Below are positions 9,801-18,489 of a DNA stretch of 64,000 nt, piece by piece (positions within the stretch are counted from its first letter, which is position 1; every line of letters starts with the position of its first letter). A model generated the notes under the pieces. That model was not told the DNA's origin. It made no database searches and worked only from the letters and a program-made list of their open reading frames with translations. Made by a program: the position numbers and the translations under genes. This DNA comes from Pachyseris speciosa (Eukaryota > Cnidaria > Anthozoa > Scleractinia > Pachyseridae): contig JAEMWC010000083.1 of the NCBI GenBank assembly GCA_016490735.1, forward strand, positions 252,501 through 316,500. The letters run 5' to 3'.

Positions 9801-11771
9801 CCGATGTGAGCCACCTTAAGCGAAGATACCTCTGAAATTTTAGTACACGCGTTCATTAGCTCTAAACTGGATAATTGTAACTCCTTGTTATATGGACTTC
9901 CCAAACATCTGTTAAATAAGCTAAGATTAATACAAAATACTGCTGCACGCATTGTTACGTTAACTAATATTACTAATATTACCCCTATCATGTTTACACT
10001 TCACTGGCCACCGTTAAACTATCGCATACATTTTAAAATATTGCTTTTAGTATACAAGTGCCTTAATGGCCTGGCACCAACTTACCTGTCTGAACTTTTA
10101 CACTACCATAATAGTCCACGTTTACTTCGTTCTATTCTCAGAATCTTTTAGCTGTGCCTAAATCCAGGCTAAAAACGTATGGTGATAGAGCTTTTTTCTG
10201 TAGTTGCTCCTAGGCCATGGAATCAATTGCCTAATTGAACTCAGGAATGTTACCTCTGTTGACCAGTTGAAGACGCAGTTGAAGACATACTTATTTAAAT
10301 TTGCTTATGATGTCTAGTTATTAGTAGTTTAGTTAATTTCATCATAATAGTTATTAGGTTTGTACTTTATAGTTTTACCATTGTTGTACAGCGCTTTGAG
10401 CAATTAGTGGACACAGCGCTCTATAAATGATAATGATGATGATGATTATTATTATTCCTTATGTGACGTCACAAACTGCTTTGCATGCATGTTTACAAAG
10501 ACTTACCGCGATGCAAATCAGTCTGTGACGTCAAATCAGGAATACGTTCACGCCCCTTACTAGCTCGGTCGTGTGGCAGATGATGGCCAGATTTCGTAAC
10601 TTTAACAGCCTATAAGAAGTCAAGATTTGGTATTAAAAGGAGTAGTGCGCTTCGAACAAGTGTAAAGATTTATTTTAGCGAAAAAACATTCGGGGTTAGC
10701 GGCACTTTAAGCCCTTTGAACGAAGAGGGCAAACTCAGTGCATCTCTTGAGAAACCTTCACTATGATTTCTTACGCCTTTACTTCTTTTAGCAATTTCGT
10801 TTAACCCACAAATGCGCTTGCCCAGATGGTTGTCTAGAGGATCCTACTGCAGATCCTACTGGTAAGTTAAACGTATAACACAGCCATGATATATAATAAA
10901 ATCCTCTCATGCAAGACAATTTTGACTCCACCTCTTGATAAAAAGGCTCTTAGTCATTGATGTTCATATAATGAAGTCAACACTGTGCACAAGTTTGGAT
11001 TGGTGTAACGATGAAAAGACAACTTGGGTCACGCAACACCAAAACTTTACCTTACTGGTAAATCCAGCAAAAATGGTCAGTTTCGAAAATATCTTGATAC
11101 TGATCTTAAAAAACTTTAAATTATTAGGTAAAAGGTCGCATTCATACTCGAGTAAATATATAAGTTTACATTTCACACATTTTGCATTAAAAGTGTAATT
11201 GGCCCACATACACTGCCCGTACTCCATAATCAGTTAGCAATGTGTGTGATAAATACATTGACACTAAAATAAATTGATTTCATGGACACTCGTACTCGGT
11301 TCAGATGGTATTTTTAACGAGAAGCTCAATTGTATAAAGGCACAACCCCTGTCTGTATCCCGTTTTGAAAACCGTTGACACAGAAATAGCTTAACGGGAC
11401 CTTCTTCCTCAGTAAATGTACACCCTAATCGGGAAAACTATGTTTTCAATGAACTTGCAGGAACCCAGAATGACTGGAAAAAAACATGGATTCCAGTTAT
11501 TGTAGGGATTGGAAGCTTTGTTTTTGTTGTTATCGTTACGTACATAGTGTGCAAACTTAAAACACAAAATAACGTGGAATGTGAGAGACAGCGCCTCTTT
11601 GATCAGGAAAGAAATATAGAACACATTAATAATTTCAATGACCTCGACGGAAGGACAAAGGAAAAGGTTTCTCAGGCAATGTCAGTGAAATGGAGCTCGC
11701 TTAGTGCTAATATGGAATCTACGAAGATAAAAAACAATGATATTTTCAAAGATGGGAGTGTACCTGTTTGA
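3077..11771 (+). CDS. Gene A: MRH-domain type I membrane protein (CD-MPR/ATG27-like), complete, 6 exons
   Basis: Exons 3077-3273, 3595-3703, 4431-4546, 7469-7565, 10792-10861 and 11461-11771 join in frame with GT/AG junctions and total exactly 900 nt (299 aa). Residues 1-25 form a probable signal peptide, with an arginine inside the hydrophobic stretch. Residues 44-187 hold eleven cysteines and MRH-like landmarks: IYNLAPL near 53, YKYNPC near 79, GDVAVC at 99-104, YCGD near 136, and CACPDGC at 181-187. Residues 206-227 are a transmembrane helix. The last 72 residues form a charged tail without an evident acidic-dileucine signal. N-glycosylation sequons lie at N43 and N152. Known family: MRH proteins are lectins or cargo receptors of the Golgi, endosome and ER (CD-MPR, OS-9, glucosidase II beta, Atg27). 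Inference: an endomembrane or surface receptor. I could not place the four sugar-contact residues, so lectin activity is unproven. All introns are supported by the paralogue at 35042. Confidence 0.8.
3595..3703 (+). CDS. Gene A exon 2 (MRH core)
   Basis: The acceptor CCCAACAG is identical in gene B, and the donor GTAAGT is canonical. It encodes residues 67-102, including YKYNPC and GGDVA, the most strongly conserved block between the two paralogues. It opens with the third base of the split Arg codon and ends in phase 0. Confidence 0.8.
4431..4546 (+). CDS. Gene A exon 3 (MRH core)
   Basis: The acceptor TTTGCAG and donor GTATGT match gene B exon 3. It opens with VC, completing the GDVAVC motif across the junction, and contains FHC and the IYCGD motif (residues 103-140). 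The roughly 180 bp of intron before it also aligns with gene B. Confidence 0.8.
4585..6975. repeat. Interspersed repeat R, copy 1, split by an inserted element
   Basis: 4585-5020 and 6535-6975 together match, in inverted orientation, 50800-51672. The outer part (6800-6975) is itself an imperfect hairpin around 'aatttggaataaata'. Gene B intron 3 lacks this block at the corresponding site, so it was inserted in gene A after duplication, or lost from B. Confidence 0.65.
5021..6535. mobile_element. Inserted element with ACCGAAAA-rich ends
   Basis: Interrupts repeat R. The ends are imperfect inverted repeats (ggaggggggcattggggt at 5023-5040; the reverse complement of aatcccaacgccctcc at the right). 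The subterminal 100-200 bp on both sides are rich in accgaaaa words, all on the plus strand, so they are direct rather than inverted. No transposase was recognised. Probably a non-autonomous DNA element. Confidence 0.45.
7203..7229. repeat. (GAAA)n tract
   Basis: Short tetranucleotide run in intron 3 of gene A. Confidence 0.8.
7469..7565 (+). CDS. Gene A exon 4 (MRH core)
   Basis: It is 97 nt, the same length as gene B exon 4. The acceptor is AAATAG and the donor GTAAGT. It encodes residues 142-173, starting GWKV and ending ESSW, with the cysteine and sequon of ECNKS. Confidence 0.8.
7566..8602. other. Gene A intron 4, first part
   Basis: 7580-7960 aligns loosely with 63540-63830 of gene B intron 4; from about 8000 the similarity ends, marking later insertions. 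A palindromic word (tagggccacttggccctat) lies near 8215. No gene seen. Confidence 0.5.
8603..9004 (+). CDS. Unrecognised 133-aa open frame in intron 4 of gene A
   Basis: One of the longer open frames outside transposons (402 nt), with no motif I can name. The C-terminal half is polar and mixed (for example KNGSKNTLINQISNEL). There is no counterpart in gene B. It could be a decayed transposon ORF or a chance frame; no splice or promoter signal supports it. Confidence 0.15.
   Translation: MTQKNSGNVLNNGSMKFRQFPFHIFFIRVELSGPADKILHRLHYLQVKTRQNCHARSWNSLTKRLKTQLHSVNCHHLLKYFEQQTSCEIASQLCFLSKDCLYPLTQLYDARQEASKVKNGSKNTLINQISNEL
9155..9825. mobile_element. Foldback element (long hairpin)
   Basis: Left arm 9155-9480 and right arm 9488-9825 are inverted copies with scattered mismatches, the axis lying between two copies of the 'aaggtggctct' end motif near 9484. 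Shared words include ttgttacctttat and tgacccccattttttatt. A relative of one arm and the axis is at 25440-25810. No coding capacity; a MITE or foldback type. Confidence 0.75.
9826..10456 (+). pseudogene. CR1/L2-type LINE, 3' end of ORF2
   Basis: An 88-aa frame at 9885-10151 reads LLYGLPKHLLNKLRLIQN, then ARIVT, LHWPPLNYRI and FKILLLVYKCLNGLAPTYL. This is the typical C-terminal block downstream of the reverse transcriptase in CR1/L2 LINEs. Similarity continues in shifted frames to about 10320. The element ends in a (GAT)/(ATT) microsatellite at 10428-10456, as usual for this clade. 5'-truncated and frameshifted. Intron 4 of gene A, sense orientation. Confidence 0.75.
10792..10861 (+). CDS. Gene A exon 5 (end of MRH domain)
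   Basis: The acceptor CTTTTAG precedes a CAA codon, as in gene B, and the donor is GTAAGT. It encodes residues 174-196 with the closing cysteines CACPDGC, then a short Asp/Pro/Thr linker (gene B has a Thr-rich linker here). Phase 1 at the 3' end. Confidence 0.78.
10862..11460. other. Gene A intron 5
   Basis: No gene or repeat recognised. The overlapping opposite-strand frames near 10935-11227 look like chance. Confidence 0.5.
11461..11771 (+). CDS. Gene A exon 6 (transmembrane helix, cytoplasmic tail, stop)
   Basis: The acceptor ACTTGCAG continues the split Gly codon in frame. It encodes residues 197-299: a 22-residue hydrophobic helix (IPVIVGIGSFVFVVIVTYIV) followed by KLK and a polar tail ending in SVPV, then TGA. 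There is no counterpart in the window for gene B, so this exon rests on phase, splice signal and the expected position of a membrane anchor. Confidence 0.75.
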
Positions 11772-11869
11772 GATCAAAGATTCGGTTCAGCACCTTGAAC
11801 CGGAAATTGTTACAAAACAGTCATAACACCAGATAAAGAGACGACAGACACTTCCCAAACCCTAAATTG

Positions 11870-12200
11870 AGCTTAGGAAGAACCAGTTTCAGATATTAGG
11901 GTTCGGTCCTTTTTCAGTAATAAATTACCAAAAACAATAAAAGAAACCACGTCACTTTCTAAATTTAAGAACCTTCTCAAATAGCATTTTACTGGATGAG
12001 TTCTCTTTGGTTGTTAATTATAAGATTTAGTAATTATTTGGAATTGTTTATGTGATCAATTTTTATTGACCTTTTTCTATATATTTGATGCACTTATTTA
12101 CCTTGTAGTACTTATTCATAAAAGTACGAGGCACCTCTACATATTAATACCAGCCTTGGGCTGCAAGAGACACCCCTCTTGAGTAAAATCACAATTTATA
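11870..12200 (+). pseudogene. LINE 3' end fragment
   Basis: In the frame beginning near 11881 the DNA encodes VRSFFSNKLPKTIKETTSLS and KFKNLLK followed by a stop. This is the usual terminal motif of CR1/L2-like ORF2 proteins (WN.LP..IK...SLS.FK..LK). It lies 100 bp after the gene A stop. Confidence 0.5.
11919..11941 (+). promoter_or_regulatory. Candidate polyadenylation signals for gene A
   Basis: Two AATAAA hexamers (11919-11924 and 11936-11941) are the first after the gene A stop codon, about 150 bp downstream. They sit inside a LINE-derived stretch, so use by gene A is only possible, not shown. Confidence 0.3.
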
Positions 12201-12364
12201 ACATAGCGCGTGTGCTTGCCCTATGTAAGTCCTATTGAGCCGCTATGAACAAAATTTTTATTTACGCACGCCCGTGCGTAAATAAGATGACGTAAGCATT
12301 TTTTTTACCTGGCTACAGAGTTGTCGTCCTGTTAAGCTGCAGTGCAGTTTTCCTTCTCTTTAAA

Positions 12365-12905
12365 ATATGGAAGAAATCAGCGAAGAACTGCTCAATTTTT
12401 CTATATATCGGCATTGACCTTTTCGGTATTGATCCAACAAGCGGCAAAATAAAATAAAGCCGAAAAAAACTCGCAAGTTATGCGTTTCGCAAATTTGTTG
12501 GAAGACCAGCTGCAGCAAATTTTGGCCGAAAGACATTCACTCGAAACCAAAAAAGTAACCAATTGGTCATTAACAACATTTATAGGTTTTATTGTTGTTA
12601 TTAAATTTGTTCGACCTGGGAAATAAAGTACACAGTTGTTAATTGGGAATTTACCTTGCACATTACAATACACGACCATCCACTTCACAGCCACGCAACT
12701 GCAGTGATGTCCTATCAAGAAGCTTCAACACGTAGTGGCAATGTTAGCAGCCAACCTGAGTCTTCTGCTGCAGCCAAAACTGTTCGTCAAAATAACAGTG
12801 TGATGGTTGCCCATGAGAAAACTGCAAGTTTCCTGCAGTCTGTCTTCTCCAATTGCACTGTGCACAGCAGCGTAAACATTATTTTGAACAATCAGAATCC
12901 TTGAT
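12365..12905 (+). pseudogene. Crypton-like (DUF3504-type) gene with internal deletion
   Basis: Near 12480 one frame reads MRFANLLEDQLQQILAERHS followed by TKKVTNWSLTTF, the N-terminal pattern of KIAA1958/DUF3504 proteins. Further on, the frame at 12656-12904 ends with a polar tail (SVFSNCTVHSSVNIILNNQ) resembling the C-termini of that family. The catalytic tyrosine-recombinase core is missing, so this is a decayed, non-functional copy. The match is from memory of the family. Confidence 0.4.
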
Positions 12906-13558
12906 AACTTCGGATCTTTGACTTTTAGAACATTTTTTAGTGACACTTGAGTTCATTTGGCTTTGATTTTCTCCATTTTCCCCGTAAATTTTGAGCATTT
13001 CATTCACAGTTAACGGTTAACATGGTTAACTGGATCAAATGTTCTCGCTCAAACCAAAGAATGAATTGTGGCGTGTTTTTGACCAGCCAATAGGGACATT
13101 TGTTTACTTTGTTCGTTCGTTGTGAGAATTTTGCACTCTATCACAATAAAAAGAGCACTCAAAAAGCTAAAGTCGCTCTGAGCGCCTTGAGCTACTCTTA
13201 CGCATTTTTCGTGCTCTCCAAACTTTGTGACCTTTGGAAACATTAGCCATTTGCGGTCATTAAGATTTATCTAAGAATTTTGGCGAATGGATGTATTCAT
13301 ATTGCTTCCTGTTTTTAAAATTAACCAGCAACCAAATACTGACACTTTTCACTGAGTCTAAAAACTGAGTTATTTTAAGTGAAGAAGGTACTACTGGCGA
13401 TGGAACGGTGGTGTTAGGGTCATTTCACCTAACTGCAGTTCAATCGATCCGCATAAATTATTAAATTAACATAAATTCTCTATGAATTCGACATGTTTGT
13501 CAGAATGTCTGAACAGTCATAACAGGTATATATAGCGTATAGGCATTCATTTGCGGTG
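12906..13558. other. Intergenic, nothing recognised
   Basis: No gene, RNA or repeat family seen. Confidence 0.4.
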
Positions 13559-13590
<32 letters not shown>

Positions 13591-13860
13591 CACTTTATTT
13601 GAGTCTCAAATCTATCTAGCTGAGCACAGATGCTCTACTAATTGGGGAGACTTAATCAAATCAACTCCAAATAAATAAAATCGAATCAAATGTTGGTTTT
13701 TGGGGAGAGGGGAACCGGAGTACCCGGAGAAAAACCTCTCGGAGCAGAGTAGAGAACCAACAAACTCAGCCCACTTATGACGCCGAGTCCGAGAATCGAA
13801 CCCGGGACACATTGGTGGAAGGCGAGCGCTCTCACCACTACGCCAACCCTGCTCCCCCGA
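13559..13860 (-). repeat. tRNA-derived SINE with (ATA)n tail
   Basis: Read on the minus strand it begins at 13858 with a tRNA-like head: an A-box-like tggcgtagtggtgagagcg and a B box gggttcgattc. It then has a body (13610-13770) and ends in a (TTA/TAT) microsatellite at 13559-13590. RNA-polymerase-III promoter spacing is as expected for a SINE. Confidence 0.75.
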
Positions 13861-15035
13861 GTGTTTGTTTCACCGAAACTGACAGCTTGTATTATAAGTT
13901 TAATTCAAGTATCAGCCGTAATGTGCTTTAAATGTAACCCGCATACGTTTAAAAGTGTTATTGGTGAATCTATCGTTGTAAAAGACGGAACCATCATATT
14001 TAACCGCTCGCGTGAAAACAAGACAATGTCACACATCTTTATAACAATCACGGAAGTGTCTATGAAAACGATCTTCCCTTGTTACGGCGCTGTGAGGGCA
14101 TTGGAAAAAACAGATGGTTTCTAATTCCAAAGCAAGCGCGAGCACTCTAAGCAATGGAAGCAGTGTACACAGGATAACAACGAAAGAGCAGTTGAAATGG
14201 CAACGCCGGTGAGACGAACGTGATCTTCTTTGAGATCTCCACTGCAACAGTATTTTGATCGCAGCTGACATATGAAATGATGTGATGTCAGGGACTTTCC
14301 CTCGGAAATGAGATCCGATCCGAAATGAATGCATTTCTAGTTCATTCGGAGTGAGTGCATAGTACGCAGGCAATAATCGGCTGCCATTTGCAAAGTTTCA
14401 CGAAAATTTTGCCGGAAAGTTAAACAATTGGATTCAGGAAGAAGCTGTGACCCACACATCTTTATAAGGTAACAAAAGTGCACCCAATTTATGCTTTCCT
14501 TTATGTTAACTTCTGAATTTCAAGTAACCTAAACGACTATTTTGTTAGCAGTTGTATCCATTTTCATTCTTCTATGGTAATACAGTGCTTTCGAGTCCGA
14601 TGTACATATGTAACATTTGCTGTGGAATGGGGGACTCCACAAATGTCGTTAATTAACAAAAGGACCAAACGAGCGAGACTAGCGCCCTAGATTTGTATTT
14701 GTGCATTTTGAAGAACGTTACACGATGTTTAATAGACTCAATAAATCCATGAACAGTAGGTACACAAAATATCTGATGATATTTTAGATATTTCCTGTTT
14801 TTCATTGAATATCTCTTGCTTTGTTGTTAAGTTCCTATCGGTTGCTAGATGAATAACATTACGATTACGGATTATGTAAATTAGGAAATAAAAAAAAAAA
14901 CAAAAGGTTGTCCGAAGGCCACATTTGTTTTATTTACATTGAAGATTGTTGCGACTAAAGCAAAAAAGTAAAAACACGACCAGGAAAACTGCCCGGTGAA
15001 AATTTTTAAGTATAGGTAAAATCTAACGAAGCCAA
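13861..15035. other. Intergenic, nothing recognised
   Basis: Two overlapping frames of about 115 aa (13777-14124 plus, 14029-14373 minus) show no motif and look like chance. The segment at 14835-14860 repeats the words next to the microsatellite at the window start. Confidence 0.4.
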
Positions 15036-15362
15036 CGCAGACGTCTTTGGGCTCGTCACGCGTTCCTTTTCCACGAGCGTCTGCTGAAATGAACTGCCAC
15101 TTCCGTTAGCGGTGGTTAGCCAATCATAGTTCGTCTTTCAATTTGTGGAAAGTAGGACCTCGACCCCGGGATTTATTTTCCCAGACGATGCGTGTCAATC
15201 GTTTGGCGGAAATTACTCCACAGTTATCGATTTCCATTCTTACTCAGTTCGTTATTGGTTTCTTCAAAACAAAGGCTAACCGCCAGCGGACGGAAGTGGC
15301 AGCTCATTTCAGCAGATGTTCTTGGGAAAGGAGAAAGAGCGTCTGCGTAGGAGGCTATAGCG
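15036..15362. mobile_element. Foldback element
   Basis: 15038-15130 and 15270-15360 are inverted imperfect copies (shared words: acgcagacg, tctgctgaaatga, ctgccacttccgt). The ~140-bp centre is unique. No coding capacity. Confidence 0.6.
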
Positions 15363-15439
15363 CTTCAAAACCATTTTAATTAGTAGTTATCAGTAGTATA
15401 AATCAATTCCGTACTCTTTTCCCCGTAACGCAACGTCAA

Positions 15440-16285
15440 GACTCGAACGAAGCAAGTTAAGCTTCCACCTAAATCGCCCATCTACATTGATTTCACCATA
15501 CTTGATCTCTCCAAAGAGCTAAGGCCATGTTCGCACTACGCGAAATTTTGTTTGATTTGCCAAAAAATCTGTCAACACGAAGCCATTTCTAGTGCGAACG
15601 ATTCTTTGCACCCACCAAAATTTTTGAAAGCGCAACGAAACTTCAAAGAATCCGTCGACTAGCTTTGGAGGCTGTAAAAATTTTTGTCTGGCGAGAAAAT
15701 CCTTTGTTCCTTGACATCCATCCGTCACTGGGTCATCAAATTGATAGGAAGTAAATAACGGGCCTGCACGGACTCATTCAGTGTGGTTTTTGCGGTTGCC
15801 TCGAATTAGAGCCATCTGTCACTAAAAAAAATTCGCATCTTCATGTGCGAACAGGATTATGAAAACAAAACATTGGTGATTACAAAATTTTCATTTTTTT
15901 TTGCAAACGCTAAACTCAAATTTTCGTCTTAGTGCGGACAGGGCCTAATGTATGATTTTCATTACAACTACATGGTCTCAGCCTACGGCTTCGAGTCTAA
16001 ATTGCTGTTTACCGACACCGACAACTTATGCTAAGATGTCAAGACAATTGATCTATACCGCGATTTCCTACAAGACCTGGCTTACTTTAACACGTCAGAG
16101 TACCCGAGAGAGCATTTTCTATACAGCGCGGGAAAAAAAGGTGTTGGGAAAATTGAAAGATGAGACCCATGGAGTACCCATTGAGGAATTCTTTGGTCTT
16201 CGTCCCGAGATGTATTCCATCCTATTCACTGAAGAAAACAAACCTGTGGAAAAGAAAAGAGCGAAAGGCATTCCAAAAGCGTGAC
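15440..16285 (+). pseudogene. Maverick/Polinton-type DNA polymerase B, C-terminal fragment, interrupted by a MITE
   Basis: Reads, in one frame, KQVKLPPKSPIYID and TILDLSKEL up to 15522, then MYDFHYN and LLFTDTDNL from 15949, then LGKLKDETHGVPIEEFFGLR and SILFTEENKP to about 16285. The DTDN block is the palm motif C region of protein-primed family B polymerases, where DTDS is usual. A stop follows it near 16031, and the copy is dead. The rest of a polymerase of this type lies on the other strand at 18490-20470. Removing the MITE and one TAA restores the local frame, so the MITE came later. Confidence 0.7.
15520..15948. mobile_element. MITE with TAA target duplication (PIF/Harbinger type)
   Basis: Element 15523-15945. 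Termini ggccatgttcgcactacg and the inverse of agtgcggacagggcc form imperfect inverted repeats of about 28 bp. It is flanked by TAA at 15520-15522 and 15946-15948; a 3-bp TWA duplication is the hallmark of PIF/Harbinger insertions. Insertion point: inside the polymerase B pseudogene. Confidence 0.8.
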
Positions 16286-16865
16286 CGAGAGAAAATTTCG
16301 GCATTAGGATTACCAGATATGCCTCTTCAAGAAACAAGTGCAGATGGCGCGATTGAATCAAATGCAAAGTGAAACCCATCAAATTTATTCGCTGACTTTA
16401 AGCAAGAGAAGTTTGTCACCCTACGATGGCAAACGCTACATTTTAGCAGATAGCTGTCATACACTCGCCTATGGACATTCTTTGATTGATGTTAAGTAAC
16501 GCAATTTGTAGTATTGCTAATATGCTCCCTGTGAGTATTGTTTGTAGCTATATCTAACATTTAACGAATATTGTGAAAAAACGCAAGTTGAAATGTAAAC
16601 CACTGTGTTTTTCCTTTTTTTCTAATCAAAACTTTTCCCTCTTTTGCCTTAAAGAAAGAAGGACGAGAGGCTAAGCTTGTCAAAGGCAGTTAATTTCAAA
16701 GAACAATATTCCATGAAGTGACGAACACCCGAAGAGCTAATGTAACTAGAGTCTACAATTAGCCTAAACTCGGGCTTGCAAAAAACAGTATTGTATCCTT
16801 AATTTAGCGCTAAACAAAAGAACAGAGAGAAGTCTGTCTTTCTTACATCGGACGCATTGCGCTTA
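16286..16865. other. Intergenic, nothing recognised
   Basis: The polymerase frame fades after about 16290; no other feature seen. Confidence 0.4.
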
Positions 16866-16867
16866 GG

Positions 16868-17118
16868 TTGTGTTGGAGTCTATTTCTTTGCAGCGTATAT
16901 CCGTAGACCCCTTTCAGATCAACATATCTCCTTTTAAGGTCAACCATTGAGAACAATAATAATAACACTTGTAAAAGATATTTATAAAAGAAGAGGAAAA
17001 ACACAGACGGAAAAAAAAAGGAAAATAGCCCACGATAGGTGGCACTAGTAGAAGAACCCGGGTTTGCATCAGAGGCAGTAACAATGACTGCTAAACTACT
17101 GAGGTTCAGCATAGCTAG
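16868..17118 (-). repeat. tRNA-derived SINE, copy 1 of a local pair
   Basis: About 250 bp similar to 17578-17832 in the same orientation. The minus strand carries a degraded tRNA head near 17110; the tail region has 'gtatatccgtagacccc', shared with copy 2. Confidence 0.6.
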
Positions 17119-17577
17119 TGGCGTCTCGGTGAAATGTAGGAGAAAAAATAATCTGTTTACAAATACGTCATTTGAAACATAAGAAAGAGAGTAAGGTTTC
17201 TGCGGTCAGAGTCACGTCACGTAAGTGAAACTATAACTACTTATCATTCAAAAACTAATGACCAGAAATTGAGATATTGTGGAAAAATAGCAAATAAACT
17301 ACCTGTCAAAGTCTGAGGGGTGTGTCATGTCACGTACTTAAGTTATTCAATAAAATGTACCACCGCTAAAAATTAGTTTAGTATGGAGCAGCCACGGGGA
17401 AAGACGGCAGTCTAACATCTGGAGTTAATTTCGATCATTTTAAAAGCTTTCTTCTCGCTGTTGAACTTGCAAACATTCGTATTGACACTTCTCTCAACAT
17501 ATTTGTGGTTCAGACTTCAAAGACACAAGATGAATCGACGTTTTCCGATACGTGACAACAGGCATCATTCATAGGTT
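17119..17577. other. Spacer between SINE copies
   Basis: No gene. Two short related blocks around 17205-17240 and 17315-17350 share 'gtcacgt...aagt' words. Confidence 0.35.
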
Positions 17578-17832
17578 CGTGTCTGTTTCTTTGCAGTGTA
17601 TATCCATAGACCCCTATCAACATATCTCCCTTGAAAATTGCTTTACAGCTCAACAATTTATAACTTACAATACTTATAACAATTGTAAAAAATATTTAAA
17701 AAAGAATACGAAAAAGGGAACGAAAAAAAAATAAAAAAAGAAAGTTGTCGACAGCGGGAGTCGAGCCCGGAATATCTGCATTATAAGCGGTAAAGATCAC
17801 CGCTAGGCCACGATCATTCAGCATAACTAGTC
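17578..17832 (-). repeat. tRNA-derived SINE, copy 2 of a local pair
   Basis: The minus strand begins near 17812 with cgtggcctagcggtgatctt (A-box-like) and has the B box gggctcgactcccgc. Same body as 16868-17118, with A-rich central tract. Better preserved than copy 1. Confidence 0.65.
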
Positions 17833-18489
17833 ATATAAAAATAGGGCATTTATTCCAAATGACCATTATTAGTTAGCGCTTGCGCAGAAACGCCGGAAGT
17901 GAGCTTTGTGGAGGAAACTCGACCACGACAAAGACGACGGCGACGAAGAAAAACGGAGCTCATTTTCAGACTCGGGTGGCGTTCCTCGCCCGAGTAATTA
18001 CTCAGCGTTTGAGGTTACCGATTGTACAAGTATTGGCAAGAGTCAATTAAAGGTGTATCGCACTCTTTCACTTTAGTCATGCCAACAAGAATTCTGCTAG
18101 GTACAGTTAACTGAGATCGCCATAGACTTTCAACCTATTCACAAATAAAGGAACGAGAAAGATTGCAGGCATAAGTTGAAACCAATTAAATATTTTTCAA
18201 TGGCACACTGACATCGATAAGAAACAAATGGCCAATGTCGTTTGACACTCTCCGTGTTTATTCAAACACTTTCAATTAACATAAGCAGAGTGCTTGAAAA
18301 TTCATCGTGGTCACGAGCGAGATCTACTGTTTTTATAACTGCAAAGCATTGCGTGCGGTTTTCAATAGCGCTATTCATGCACTAAGATGCAAAAAATTCA
18401 TTGAACATGTAATTTGCATTGTGTGTCAACAAATGATACAAAAACAAAACAAATAAAAAAGAGACCATGTCCATAGTTCTATGTTTGGT
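17833..18489. other. Intergenic, nothing recognised
   Basis: No gene, RNA or repeat family recognised. Confidence 0.35.

Noticed and set aside
13777..14373. Overlapping ~115-aa frames on both strands
   Set aside because: The first runs out of a SINE tail; neither has a recognisable motif, and frames of this length are expected by chance.
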